Positions 35,588 to 48,100 of a stretch of DNA of 64,000 bases are shown here, one piece after another. The number at the start of each line of letters is the position of its first letter. Position 1 is the first letter of the stretch. The notes beneath the pieces are model-generated. The model saw only the letters and a program-made list of their open reading frames with translations. It was not told the DNA's origin and did no database searches. This stretch comes from Desmodesmus armatus (Eukaryota; Chlorophyta; Chlorophyceae; Sphaeropleales; Scenedesmaceae), in NCBI GenBank assembly GCA_007449985.2, contig VIIQ02000608.1:124001-188000 (forward strand), in the 5' to 3' direction. The translations under genes were made by a program, and so were the position numbers.

Positions 35588-38225
35588 TTACTTTGCAGCA
35601 GGGCCGTCGCCCTCCCCGTTCTCGTACTCAACGGTGACTCCGTTCTTGTCCTTCTCCATGTCAGGCAGCCTGCAGCCGTCCAGCCAGTGCACAGCGCGTG
35701 CAGCCTCCAGGGGGCTGCTGTAGCTGATGAAGGCAAACTCACGGTTGACACGGCGGCCACGGGCCAGCATCTTGGTGTTCCACATCACCTGCAGCGCAGC
35801 GGTTGACGGTGGCGCAGGACAGGGCAGCAGGGTGTGGAGTCAGATCGGTGAAATCCAACTCAGTGCAGCAACAAGAAGTGTGCAGTGCAGTGCCAGGTCG
35901 GCGGGGTCGCATGCACTGCAGCGACCGCTCTGCGCGCAGTAATAAACTCTGAAGGTGGCAGATCGAAGCAGTTCCATACTGTCCTGCAGGGTGCCCAACT
36001 GCATCGAACCCTACCTGTTTTTACTGACATTGCGCGCAGGTCGCGCACCAATGTTCATGAACAGTTAAAATAGTAAGGGACGGCTGTCAGTGTTACATAA
36101 CAAGTGGCCCGAACCTGCTGCCTCTCACCTGCACGTCCACCACGTTGCCGTACTTGCCAAAGTAGCCCAGCAGCATGGACTCGTCCACCCAGCAGCCAAT
36201 GTTGCCCACAAACAGGCGGCAGGTAGGGGGCCGGGGCAGGTACCAGCTGTCATCCCCTGCTGCCTCGCGCTGGCCTGGGATCCACACACCTGCTGCTGCA
36301 GCGGCCTTGCCTGCAGCTGCCTTGGGGGCTGAGGCTGGGGACTGGTCCTTGCTGGGGCGGGTGTCGGCGTCTGCTGCCAGGGAGGTGCCCTGCTGCTTGG
36401 CAGCAGCTGCTGCGGCCTTCCTGCACGCCCTGCCAGAGACACCAGAGGAGCCCCTGCTTGCTGTGTCCTCATCCAGAGAGCAGAAGTGGGAGTCCCACTG
36501 CCACCTGTCCTCTGCATCGGGTGCAGATCCTGCCCTGCTGGTGCTGCTGCTGAGGCTCAGCGCGCTGCCGGTCACGCTGGCTGCACCTGCTGACACGATC
36601 GACTCGGTGCTGCTGGTGCTGGCGCTGCTGCTGCCGCGCACAAGCTGGCAGCCGTCATCAGAGCTGACCGAGGCAGCTGGGGAGACAGTTGCAGCCTCTG
36701 CCCAAGTATCCTCATACTTGCTGGGGCACAGGTCCTTGGGGGTGATGCCTGCAGGCAGCACTGCTGGCAGGCCGCCCTTACCGTCTGCTCCTGCCTCACT
36801 GCCTGCGGTGCTGTTAGCGCGGCTGACGCTGCCGCTGTATGCCGCGAAGTCGGCCACAGCAGTGGCAGTCGTGCCAGAGCTGCGGCGGCTGCTGCGGCGG
36901 CGGCCGTGCGCGCCGAGGGAGCCGGCCCTAGGGATGGATGCCGCTCCTGCTGTGTTAGTGTTGAGAATGCTGGCCAGCTGGTGGGGGTTGACCAAGCCTG
37001 GGCTGTAGCCTGCGGCCTGCTGCTGGCGTGCCAGGGCATTGGCGGCCCAGGACTCCACCTGCAGGGGTGCATGGGCTGGGAAGCCTCCCTGTGCTGGGCT
37101 GGAGGCCGTTCCGCTTAGCATGGCCAGGGCCTTGAAGACTGCGTCCTGCACCTGTTGTTGCTGCTGCTGCTGGTGCTGCTGTGTGACCATCATGGCTGCT
37201 GCGGCAGCAGCAGCTGCTGCCGCTTCTGCGAGGTTAGCCGGCTGCATGCCCTGGCCCCATGTGTTGCCTGCCATGCTGTTGCCAAGTGGTGAGAATGGCT
37301 GCTGGCCCAGGCCTGGGGGCATTGATGCAGCTGCTGTCAGGGCGTCCACTGCTGCCTGCTGCTGCAGGGCCTGCTGCAGCAGGAGAGGGTTCTGCAGGAT
37401 GGACTGCACCAGGCTGGCCTGGTCCAACTGCTGCTGCTGGCCGAGGGCTGCCTGCTGCAGGAACTGGGCCTGGGTGGGTGAGCTGCTGGCTGGCAGGTTG
37501 CCTGCTCCACTCTTGAGGCTGTCTGGTACGAAAACCCTGCCCCCGTGCTGGTCATGGCCCATGTCGAAGTGCTGCAGGGGGCTGCTTGCGGAACCGGCGT
37601 GCAGCAGCTGGTGCTGGGGGCTGGATGACTCAGGGTTTAAGCCAGGGGGCAGCAAGCCTGGAGGGCTGGGGAGCTGTGACAGCAGAGCCTGGGCAAAGTC
37701 CCCTTGGCTTGGACTCAAGAGGCCAGACTGCATCATCAAGGCCTGGGCATCCATGCTGTGCGCTGACAGGTTGAGAGCTGCCAGGGCGTTAGCCGCGTGC
37801 GTCATCCCGAAGCTTGCATCCGGCAACTGCACAGTACGCGGGATGGGGGGTATCGTGCGATGGTGTTGGAGGGATGAAGCAGAGAAAGCTCACACAGGCA
37901 GCGGCGGCACAACCTGTGCGCTAAAGATGACCATGTTGTGCAGGAAACGCCACATGAGCGTGCTGCAGAGAGACCGCGGGTCTGAAACCGTTCTGCTGTT
38001 GGTGATGATGGAACGCAATGGCACGGGGAGGCCAGGGAGCACGGTCAAGCACGCGTAGGCATATTCAAACAGTTTCGTAAGGGCACTACTGGCCCCCCCG
38101 CCCACAGTGGAGCGTGCAGGCTGTCGTCCCGGCCACAACCTCGAACACCAACTCCGGGGGCCCCGGCAGGCCTTGCTCACCTGGTGCAGGGGCTGCAGCA
38201 TCGCTGCTTGATCGTAGGCAAGCAT
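35588..38225 (-). CDS. Gln/Ala-rich RNA-binding protein with C-terminal RRM
   Basis: Three exons, 647 aa: 38225-38181, 37826-36129, 35788-35588; both introns are phase 0. The N-terminal ~530 residues are low complexity, rich in Gln, Ala, Ser and Leu, including an Ala run followed by a Gln run. The C-terminal RRM (~550-635) has RNP2 as RLFVGNI and RNP1 as NREFAFISY, split by the last intron between beta-2 and the RNP1 side. A short acidic tail, EYENGEGDGPAAK, ends the protein. One RRM plus a prion-like disordered region suggests post-transcriptional regulation of mRNA, possibly in granules; that is inference. The start is the first ATG in exon 1; the frame stays open a little further upstream, so a longer N terminus is possible. 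It converges with the synthase gene. Confidence 0.8.
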
Positions 38226-39706
38226 ATTGCTTGTGCCAGAGCTTGTCTGTTGTTGTTGAAGGAAGTGGCCCGTGACCGGACTGGACAAGCTGTGGCGTCG
38301 GTATGTGAGGGGCTGTTGGCCTGTTGTTGTTGAAGGTGGAGTGACTGAGCCCTGAACGTGCGTGGAGGTTCTTTGGAAAGGCTGCCGATAGGTGAGTCCG
38401 CTACTAGCGTCCTAAGGAGTCCTTGTGCGAGCTCCTTATAGGTTCGGTCAGCTCTCGCGTGGTAGGAATTGCTTAGACCAATGCAAACAACAGACAACAC
38501 CCTATGGTAACCGAATATTGCTCTGCTGGGCTGCAGGGCTTGCCCACATGTACACATGGGTTGTACATCAGTCAAACCAGGTGGACCGATACAGTCTTGC
38601 TGGTGATCATGACCGTGTAACGCACCAGCCAGGGGGCGAACGTTAGTGGTGGACGACGTTGCACCCTCGGCCCTTGCCCATGGGTGGGTTTCAGCAAGCC
38701 ATAAATCTACAGGCTGGCACACTCAGTGGTGGTCTTGGTGGGGTGCTCCTACTGCAAGTACAAGCCTGCTGCAAGTATACTGTTGGTGGTTGGGGCACCA
38801 GCCTGCAAACCGGTCACTCAGGGTGTTCCTGGGCTTTGTGCACGCATTACCATCCCGCTGCTGCTGCCTCTGCCGCTGCTGCTACTGCTGCAAGTAAACT
38901 ACGCGGCATGCACCCGCTGTCAAAGCTGTCAACATGAAAGAGTCCGGTGCCAATGCCCCATCCTGCTGAGCCGCGCATTCCGAAAAGACAGCAAAGCCCC
39001 CCAAACATCGAGGGCAACAATCCAGGCCCTTGCACAGTCCTGATACATGCACCACATGTGGTCCAGAGAGAGGACAGTCCCACTACAGTGATCCTGATAC
39101 ACAGCAGACGAGCCATCCCTACTGCTGCTGCTGCTGCCTACACTGCAGGTGCCAGCCTAAAGCCCCCAGGCTGTGTCCTGCTGCTGCTGCTGCTGCTGCT
39201 GTGGATGTGTGTGCTGCTGTTTTTGCGTCGCGTGGCTTGACATTCATGCACAGACCGGAAGAACCTCCCACAACCTCCACTTAAACCCAAGGGCCTTACT
39301 ACCCCTGCTTGAAACTTCTCCATGGATGCTTACATGTGAGTCACAATGGCTCTGCCAACCCAAGCCTGCCGGGGCACGCGCGTGGGCTTGGTGCACTCTG
39401 CCAGTCAATACTGTGTGTGACACTGGTGCCAAGAAATGCGGCATGACCATCCGAAACTGTGTGTGACACTGGTGCCTAGGAACGCAGCATGACCATCCGA
39501 ACAGCACACAGCATGCCTGGTGAGCCCATCCACTTTGCCATGGCTGCATATCTGCAACATGACAAAACTCTCCCAACAAGGATGTCACGTTGTGTCAAAG
39601 CAGCATACATGGCTCAGCACCCTGCCACAGCAGTGCCTCACATAACAACAGCACTGACACTCCAGCACCTGCTGCCGTGCTGTCCTTTGCCACTCTGGGC
39701 AGTGCT
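38226..39706. other. Intergenic region between two minus-strand genes
   Basis: It should contain the promoter of the RRM gene and the 3' UTR of the WDR74-like gene, with TGTAA (-) at about 39330-39334. It carries CTG runs near 39122-39136 and 39178-39201 and a 46-bp tandem duplication. No exon is supported. Confidence 0.5.
39411..39502. repeat. 46-bp tandem duplication
   Basis: Two head-to-tail copies begin ctgtgtgtgacactggtgcc and end gcatgaccatccgaa, with about four mismatches. They lie in the presumed 3' flank of the WDR74-like gene. Confidence 0.85.
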
Positions 39707-42578
39707 TCATTCAGCACTCTCCACCTTGTTGTGCTTCCGCCGCTTCTTGTTGTGCTTCCGCTCAGCTGGGACGTCATCCTGCCCCTCACCATCAGCACCC
39801 ACATCGTCACAACCTGCCTGCCGATGCCTGCTGCCTTTGCTGCTCTTACTGCCCTTCTGCTTCTTCCTACTGCTGCCTGCAGCCTGCACCATGCCATCCC
39901 CCGCCTGCTCCTGATCCCCTACAGCTGCTGCCGCTGGCGCGCGCTGCAAGAGTGGCAGCCACACAACGGCTGACAGCTGCTGCTTGAGGTACACACGTGC
40001 CTTGCCAGCCTTGCTGCTGGCATCGTGCATGCGCAAAAACCTGTCCAGACCAGCAGAGGCCAGCCAGGGTTCAGACCCAGGGTACAGTGCCAGCGCACGC
40101 ACAGAACCCCCTGCACCCTTCAGCGCGTCCTGCAGCTTGTTGGTGCTGAGGACCCAAAGCTGCATGTGGCCAGTGCCACTGGCCGCCCATACGCGCTGGC
40201 CTGCAGCAGCAACACACAGTCGAGCAGGCAGACAGGCGTGCAGACAGCGGTGATGCGATTGCCAACTAAGTGAGCACTGAGCATTCAGCACTGCAATTTC
40301 ATGATGGGCTCACCGGCTGCCAGCTGCCCGACACTGACTGTGCTCAAGGGGTGCCAGTTAGTGTTGTGATAATTTGATAGCACCCTTGGTCAGGCCCATC
40401 AGCCCACACCAAGGTCATGCCGCCCCATTACCCCACTGCGGCCCAACAGAGGAGTCCTACAGGTGTACCTCAGCACAACTGAAAAGCCTCATCCGAAGTC
40501 CTGCCCAAATAGACAACACAAAACAGACTCACTATGTATGGCTGGTGGCCTGTGCCAGCTGCACTCACCATCAGGTGTCACAGCAAGCGCTGTTACGCGC
40601 GATTCGCCAAACACGGCCTCCTGCTGCGGCCGCTTGCCAGCTGCTGTGTCGTACACATGCAGCTTCGCCACAGCACTGCCGATGACAAACCTTCTGCTGA
40701 TGCTGCCGGCCTCTTCATCACGACCAGAAGTTCCCGCCTCCGCTGCTGGCTCAGCACTGCCCCCGTTGCTTGCTGCAGAGGGCCCGCTGCTAGGCAGGAA
40801 GGCAGCAGCTGTTGGGAAGGGCTTGTCGACAAGCCCTACCCTGTTTGGTTTGCCGCCCTTGCCCTGCCACACCTTGCTGCCTGTGCTGAGGTCCCAGAGG
40901 CTGGGCTGCATGCCCTCACCACCCACCACGATGTGGGTGCCTGCAGCATCTATAGCCTGCACACACACGCAGGATGAAGCCAAAGCATTCATGAAATCAA
41001 CACAGTCTGTATACACGTACCCTTGTTTGACAAAAGCTGGCTGCCATGGTGACCGTGATGTATCTGTTGAAATGCCCCCATATGTCCACGTGCATATGTC
41101 TCAACTTGTGAAAGCAGAGCAGGGACTGTAAATCACAGGCAGGACAACATACAAAAGCGCAAGGTGGCTGGTAAGGGCACGTTTCCTGCATGCCAGCATA
41201 CTGGCATGCAGGAAACGCTGGAAACCGCAGACACAGTTCTGCAAGTGCTGACAAGGCCGGTTGCTTACCAGGCAACTCAATGTTGTCCCTACTGCAAAGC
41301 TCCTGGTCACACTCCAGCTAGAAGCGCTGCTGCTGGGGTCATCCGCACTGGCATCATCTGCACTGCTGCTGCTGCTGCAGCAGATACTGACCATGCCGTC
41401 TGATGTGCCGACAAGGAGCTGCAGAGGGCTGCAAGGCAGCAAGACACACAGCAGCCCAAAATAGGTCAGGTGCTGACTTGTGTTGTCCGCACTCAACAAG
41501 CATGATATAGCTGCCCTGCTGATGCTGCTGCTTTGCCGGTTCGTTCACTCGACGTAGCTGCTTGCCAGCAAGTCAAGGTTTCTAGGTGTGTGAGAGTTGC
41601 ATGTGCAGGGTTTGTGCAAGTGTAGTAGAACGGACTTCAAATCTGAATCACAAACTTCTGCCAGAGCGCTGCTCACCGGTCATCTGTGGCTACCACAAAC
41701 TGCAGAGCCACCACAGCAGTGGTGCTGGCTGGCTTGGCCTTCCCTCCTGCAGCAGCTGCTGTCAAGCTGCACTGCTGGGTGCCAGTGCAGGCGTCCAGAA
41801 TGTCGACGCGCCCACCCTTGCGCCCAACTGCCAGCACGGCTGGCGTACCTGCACAGTCATGACGCCAGTGGAAACACCGGGCAGGCTGACTGGTGTGCTG
41901 ACTGGCTTGGCACTCAGGATACCATTGTGTGACTGGGTGACCCCACCAGCCATGCAGCTATGCGGCTGCCTTGTGGAGCCACTTACTGGGCGCTGGCTGC
42001 AACGGGTGGCGGATAGCTGACCTACCTGGATCAAGTGATGCTGCTGAGCAAGCCAGCTTCTGCACTGCTGCACTCTTGTCAGCTGTGCCCCTGGGAAACG
42101 CAGCAAAGCAGGAGCAGCAGAGCGTCAGCAGTCCTAACAGACAGACTGCACGACGGGAGTTGCTGGGGGAAGGTTGCAAGTCAGGTCTGAAAAGGTTGTA
42201 GCAAACTTGAAGCACAACAGCAATGATGAGCAACGGTCAAGTTTGAGCATGTATCATGCCGCTGTGTGTACACGTACTGATGCACCACCGCTGTGTGCGT
42301 GCTGGAACTCACCACTGGCTGACCACTGCTGCTGCATCCCACTTGGGTCCTTCAGGCACCTCAACAACTGGACATTTGAAAGTTGACGTGTTGCACAGTG
42401 ATATATTTCACAACAAGCGATACAAGGAAGCAGGGGAGTCAGTTACATCAGCCTGGTGTGGGGTGGCTGGCTGCAGGCTGGTGCAGGTTGCAAAATCACC
42501 TCTCAGCACACCCAGCTCGTCAGCAGCTACAAGCCTGTACGCGGCTGGTTGCTGCGGTGCTGCAGCAGGTTCCACCAT
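39707..42578 (-). CDS. WDR74: WDR74/Nsa1-like ribosome biogenesis WD-repeat protein
   Basis: Seven exons, 470 aa: 42578-42500, 42367-42313, 42090-42026, 41848-41677, 41428-41269, 40956-40569, 40200-39707. WDR74 (yeast Nsa1) is a nucleolar WD40 protein of the pre-60S subunit that works with the AAA-ATPase NVL/Rix7. Features seen: blade-like segments such as GRKGGRVDILD, LLVGTSDGMVSI, GTHIVVGGEGMQPSLWDL, and FVIGSAVAKLHVYD with VTALAVTPDG. The family signature GLDRFLRMHD followed by ARVYLKQQL is clear. The Lys/Arg-rich C terminus (RKHNKKRRKHNK) is a probable nuclear/nucleolar signal, as in relatives. The length is close to Nsa1. A Ser-rich insertion (~158-172) and a Gly/Ala/Ser-rich loop (~220-240) are local expansions. 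It shares a short divergent promoter with the gene at 42947. Confidence 0.88.
41180..41217. repeat. Perfect 17-bp inverted repeat, 4-nt loop, in an intron
   Basis: Arms 41180-41196 (cgtttcctgcatgccag) and 41201-41217 are exact reverse complements around cata. They lie in the intron between exons 41428-41269 and 40956-40569 of the WDR74-like gene. It would form a stable hairpin in the pre-mRNA. Confidence 0.95.
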
Positions 42579-42627
42579 GGCTAACCACGTAGAGACGTCT
42601 GCACCTGGCACTACTCTACGCCGCTGC

Positions 42628-42662
<35 letters not shown>

Positions 42663-42946
42663 GTGCTGCTGGTGTTGCTGCTGATGTCACTGTGGGAACG
42701 CTCGACTGAAGTTGGTGCAGTCGCCCGGCACCGGAACGAACACCATCATCCAAGCCAGCTGGGGACCTTGAACACTCTGATGAAATTGAAGAACAACCGC
42801 ATTAGTCATCTATCGACAAGTCAACTTTTTGGCTCATTTCTTGTGCATTCCTGTTGGTTATGATCGTACGAGCTTGACGTTGTTCTGGTCCAATCAGACT
42901 TGCTTTGGTATTGCTTGATATCGCCTGATCTGCTGCTGCTGCTACA
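42579..42946. promoter_or_regulatory. Bidirectional promoter region (368 bp)
   Basis: It separates the start codons of the WDR74-like gene (-) and the small gene at 42947 (+). It contains a CTG/CTGTTG triplet tract at about 42621-42680. No clear TATA box is placed for either gene. The close head-to-head arrangement suggests a shared promoter. Confidence 0.5.
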
Positions 42947-44026
42947 ATGCAGAGGCTCGCACAACAATGTCTGGGTTCATCACAGGCTCTTCCTTCAGTA
43001 GTTTGTGATCTACTGCGACGCCTTACGTGTCCTTCAGCACGCTCACTGCACACCTGCGTGGCTCCCCACAAGCAGCATCCAGTGCCGTCCGATCTAGATG
43101 ATGACCCCAGCGATGTGGAAGAGCAGGCTGCTGCTGCCTCTGGGAGTGACACAGACGGTTCAACGTCTGGTTCTGATGACGAGGCATCCATTTCAGCCGC
43201 AGCAGCAGACGCAGAAGCAGTTTCAACAGCAGACAGCACGCGGCAGCGCTACCTGGGGCTTGACGATCCAGTCTTCAACTTCAGCCTAAAGTAAGCGGCG
43301 CGACACTGTGAGCTCGCTCATGTCCTCCAATTTGCAGCAGCCGCATGCAAGCACCAGCACTGCCTGCAGCTACTCCAACCTGTTGGGATTGTCACTAGCC
43401 TGAGCCCCTGACACTGCTGTTGCTGCATGCTGTGTGCTGCTGCAGTTACAATCTGGACTTTGTTACGGACCCAATCAGGTGGTACAACATAGGGCAGATC
43501 AACGCTGAAGATCAGAAGAACCGTCTAGGTGTGTCCAGTCCACAGCAACCACCAGCTGTAGCATTTAGCCACTCCTGCCAGAACATCACCCCTGCATGGT
43601 CTGGTTCTGCCTGAAAGTATTCAACTTGATGTACGTGTTTCCGTGCGTACACATGTTATCCCTTCATGCATGTTGCGACGCCACTTTGTTGTCATGCCAC
43701 CCCTTCATGCTTGTTGTGCCGTCACTTTGAGGTCCTGTTCCCCTTTCGTGCATGTTGTGCTGCAACTTTGTGGTCACGTCACCCCTTCATGCATGTTTGT
43801 ACCGCTTTGTGGTCATGTTACCCTTCAGGCATGCTGTCTTGTCACTGTGTGGTCGCATTGCTGTGCAGAGCTCCGCAAGGGCCTTGCAGCTCACCGATTG
43901 CAGCTGAAGGATGCAGCAGCAGCAGCAGCAGCAGCTGGAGATCGCAAGCAGCCTAGCATGGCCCAGCAGATGAACAGTCGGCTGATGGACATGCAGACCT
44001 ACCTCAGCACACCATTCAGGCAGTGA
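42947..44026 (+). CDS. Small, probably organelle-targeted protein of unknown family
   Basis: Three exons, 194 aa: 42947-43290, 43446-43528, 43869-44026, with phases 2 and 1 that join cleanly. I do not recognise the family. The N terminus (MQRLAQQCLGSSQAL..., then LLRRLTCPSARSLHT) is rich in Arg, Ser and Leu without acidic residues, as in mitochondrial presequences. An acidic, Ser-rich linker follows (~50-90). The C-terminal half holds the segment likely to be conserved: LGLDDPVFNFSL, FVTDPIRWYNIGQINAEDQ, then a helix with an Ala run and MNSRLMDMQTYLSTPF. A mitochondrial ribosome or respiratory-complex accessory role is a guess. It is divergent from the WDR74-like gene. Confidence 0.65.
43660..43858. 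repeat. Degenerate ~40-bp tandem repeat in an intron
   Basis: About five diverged copies of a unit containing cccttcatgcatgttg and ccactttgtggtcatg fill most of the second intron of the gene at 42947 and stop about 10 bp before its acceptor. Confidence 0.75.
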
Positions 44027-45173
44027 CAGCAGCAGCAACAGCAGCTGCAGCTGCAGCTGCAGCGTTAGCTGCTGGTCAAGGGCTAGGGCTGCTAAGGTTC
44101 CGGCTCGCTGGAGCTGCTATGGGCAGAGAGGGTGACGCGGGAATTCTCGTGTAACCATGCATGTGGGCAATGCGACAATCTTGCCGGTATTCATTCGGTC
44201 ATGCTTGGCTATCAGGAGCCGTTGAGAGTCCCAGCAAACCCAACATCCCAGAACCCAATCCATATCCTGTGCTTGGTTGGGGTTCACTGAAGAGGCCTGG
44301 TCAACCTCTGCAATCTGCTCTATGGTGTTTGTTGTTCTGCATGGGTCTGGTGCACATGGATGAACACTTCAAAGTACGCTGATACTCTGTTGCAAGCTGT
44401 GTGATGCCTTGCAGAAGGCTTAGTTTGCACTCATGTGGGCGCAGGAGGTCAGGCGCAGCTCGTGTACCAGAAAGGCTCAGCCTCTGGGCTTAGCCACAGC
44501 CGCAAGGTGCAACATGCACATGGCTTCTAGCCATGCAGTAGACCACATGCAGCCGGGCACAACCAAAATTTGAAATTGCTGCTCCTGGTTGGCACACCCT
44601 GAAACAGCAGCAATGGCATTGAGTTGCAGCAAGCAGTGCAGTGTGCCGCAAGAATGCGCCCTCCCATGCACACCATGCGGTAATGCAACGCGGCGTGACT
44701 GGCAATGGCGAGCTTACGTTGTACACATGCCCTCAGGCCTCGTGTCCTGGTGCAAAGTCCACTTTCAGGTTGGCCGTGAATGGCCGGCCTACCGACCGAC
44801 TTTCGGCTTCCGTGACTTCCCGCCAATGCACCGAGGTATGTCGGCATCAAGCGCATCTCAGCTAGTAACCCGTTGTTGCTTCACGCTGAATTTTCCAGCA
44901 CGGGAAGCTTTCAAGTGCGAGAGAGCGCTCGGTACACCTGAGTGTGCGCTAACGCGACGGTTACGTGGTCAGTGTGGAGTTGTAGAAGCAGGGGGTTGCG
45001 TTTCAGCTTCTGAAACGCAGCAAGGAATATCATTTGGTTCATCGTAGCTTCGATTCAGTTCTGCTCGGTGGATAGGCGGGTGGTTTCACAGGCAAACCAG
45101 TTCCGAGAGCCACTTGCGAAGGCAATGTAAGCTGCTGGGGCGCCAGTATCGAAGATTTGAGCAGCATAAAGGG
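44027..45173. other. Intergenic region upstream of the receptor kinase
   Basis: It holds the 3' UTR of the preceding gene (CAG and CTGCAG repeats to ~44065) and presumably the kinase promoter. Short open frames here lack family motifs and coherent splicing; I see nothing further. Confidence 0.5.
44150..44154 (+). terminator. TGTAA polyadenylation motif
   Basis: TGTAA lies about 124 nt after the TGA stop of the gene at 42947 and follows a CAG/CTGCAG-rich 3' UTR. Confidence 0.5.
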
Positions 45174-48100
45174 ATGGCTGAACACACTGTCAGAGGATCA
45201 GGCGTGCTTGCAGCGGGCTTGATGATGCTACTGCTGCCAGCAGCAGTCCTCCCCATGACCGTTCTTGTGCAAAATGGCTACGAGCTTCATGCAAGCATGA
45301 CGTCTCCCAGTGTGGACTGGATACTTTTGACTGACAACGTGAGTGCAGCCAGGACATGTGTCCCACAGCAGCACCATCAGCATGATGAAGCAGCACCCAT
45401 GTACACCATATGCGGGACAAGCCTTTTGCAGCATTCCTCGCTGTTCGGCACAAATAAATGCTGTTGCTCCAACTTATGCTTACTGCAATCCAGCATCTTG
45501 CAAGCATGGGTGCGTGCTTATGCCGCAGTTGCTCAGGCGGGTTGAGTCAGCATGTACATGCTGCCCGCTGCCCTTACAGATCACCCTCGATCTTGGGACC
45601 TGCCCTTTCCCTGGAGGTCCAGCCTTCCCTGCAACAGTGCTGAACAGGAACCTCACCATCGCATCCCTGTCCCCTGAGTCAGTTGCAGCAGCCACAGCAG
45701 CTGGTTTCCCCCCAGGACCCGAGGCGCTTGCAGCCGCTGCTGATGCTGCCAACAGGGGTCCACTCTGGCTTGACTGCGCCTACCTCAACGCACGTTTCCT
45801 GCTGACTAGTGGCCACACAGTGGTGATCGACAGCTTGGTGCTGATCCACTGCAGGACTGTGACATCCGTGGGCTTCATCAGCAAGGCAGCTGGCTCCACC
45901 CTTGTCCTGCGCAACACAGTCGATCAGCACGCGAGCATTTGTGTTCCTCACCAGGTGGTGCAAGAGTTTATTGCCACAGCAAACAACCGCTCAACAGCAG
46001 CAGCGGCAGGCCCAGTCATGGCACTGGCTGACGCGGGCAGCAACTGGTGCGCTGCTGCTGCAGCGGGAGACAACTCCACCAGCACGCCGGCGCTGCTACC
46101 CCAGTACCTGCCACTGCTTATGGCAAACAACACAGACTCCAGCCTTTGCCAGCAGGCGGCACTATTGGTGGGCAACACTTCAGGCACCGAAAGGCCATTC
46201 CCCTACCGTTTGCAAAACAGCCAAGGCCCGCAGGAACCCGAAGTTGCCGAGTACAACATCAGGGCAGTTCGGTCGGTGGTGCTGTGTTCAAAACCTATCT
46301 CCATGGCTTGCATCAGGGACAATGGCACCGGTAAGCACACTGTGTAAGGCTCACAAGGCTGCGCGCGCACTCCTGCTTTCACGAAAGTTGGCGCAAGCAG
46401 CACTTTCATGTGTCAGAAACACATGTCATGCCCAACCCAAATTTACATACGCACACCACTCAGTAGCAGTGATGCTCTGCTGCTGCCTTGTCTGCTCCTG
46501 CAGACGCTTGTTATGCAGCTGCGTTCAGAGCCGTCAACCCTGATGAGAACCCGCCCTGCCCAGCATTGGACGCAACATCCCTGCATGGCTGCCTCAACAC
46601 ACCCTCCTACCGCAGGATCGTGGTGCTTGCCGACATCAAGCTGAACGCTTCCCTGGCCTCATTCCCCCCAGTGTTCGGCCATCCAGCCATCATCACCCGC
46701 AACATAACCCTGGAAAGTGACCCCCGTGGCCCCCGCATGGCCCTGGATTGTGCACTGTTGGCCGGCCGCTTTCAAGTGGCAGCTGATGTGACAGTCCGCG
46801 CGCAGCACATGATATTGTCCAAGTGCAGCATTGGTGCAATGAAGCCGTTGCTTTTCATGCAATTTGAGGAGGGGTCACGTCTTGTGCTGAATGACACTAT
46901 TGTTTTGCAGCCTGACAATCTGTGCCTGCCATATCAGACTCAGTTGAGTGAGTTTTCCCGCCAGGGTTTGAAGCCAACGGCTGCGCAGGGCAACCAGCAA
47001 TTCGTCCGTATCGGCAACCAGTCAGCGTGGTGCGCAGCCAACCCCAACACCAGGGCTGCACCACAGGCCGGTGCCGCACCAGTCAATGCCACACCACCGG
47101 CGACCGCCGACACCAACAGCAGCTACAGCAAGCTTCCGGCAATCCCGCTGGAGTACGCCAACCGCACTGGCTTGGGTCCTGCGTATGCTGCCACCCTAGA
47201 TCAGCCTGCTCGTGCGGCTTTCTTCATGCACCCCACGTAAGTTCAGACAGCTGATACTGGCCGCACATGTTGAGTCAAGCCAACACGGTGTTTTCCTTCA
47301 ACCTATGAAAAGGTTTTGCACGGCAATGCCGTGCACCCCACATGGGGGACACAACCTCAAGCGTGAATGTAAGCAGCTGCAGTTCTTGCACTCAAACATA
47401 GAGCATGGCATTGCAGCCGTCACTGTGGCTACTACAATGTACTAGCAGTCACTGCCAGCACATGTGGCCAAGTATCCACCTGAGTTGGGTAGGTGCAGAC
47501 ACTGGCGTTGTTTGTTGTCTTGCACTGCAGGTGGCCGCGCTTTGAGTACTGTCTGCAGCAAGTGCTGTTGATGGTAAATGTAGACTGGCTGCAGTCTGTC
47601 AATAATAGCACTGCTGCCGGCAACAACACCACAGGACAACAGCAGGAGGTCTTGCAGCAGCGCCTGGGCGGCAGTATGCCTGTGCATTTCGTCAACAGCG
47701 CATTTATCTGCCAACAGCCTTCTGCAGCATGTTCAGGGACACCGTGTCTGTTGGCAAAGTATGCCGACATGGATCCCGACACAGCAGCTGGATATGTCCC
47801 TGCTGGACCTGAAATCGTGCCCGGGCGCAGTCACAGCCTGTCAGTGGTGCTGCCTGCGGTCTTGGGCTCTGTGGGTAAGTCGTACCGTAATGCCCACTTG
47901 CCCGGGCACGGCTGCAGGGCTATTTCACAGCATGTGCGGATATAGTGCAGCACTCAACACTAGTATCAAAGCGCAATGCGAGATGCTCCAATCCTGAGTC
48001 ATCACCATCATAAAGGTTTGCTGTGCTGCAGGGGGCGCTCTCCTGCTCTGCTCTGCAGCATGCTGTGTGCTGATGGCAAGGAGACAGAGGAAGCACAGCA

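Noticed and set aside
35860..36090. Possible additional exon within the last intron of the RRM gene
   Set aside because: RNP2 and RNP1 exons join in phase 0 with proper sites, and the RRM is complete without it.
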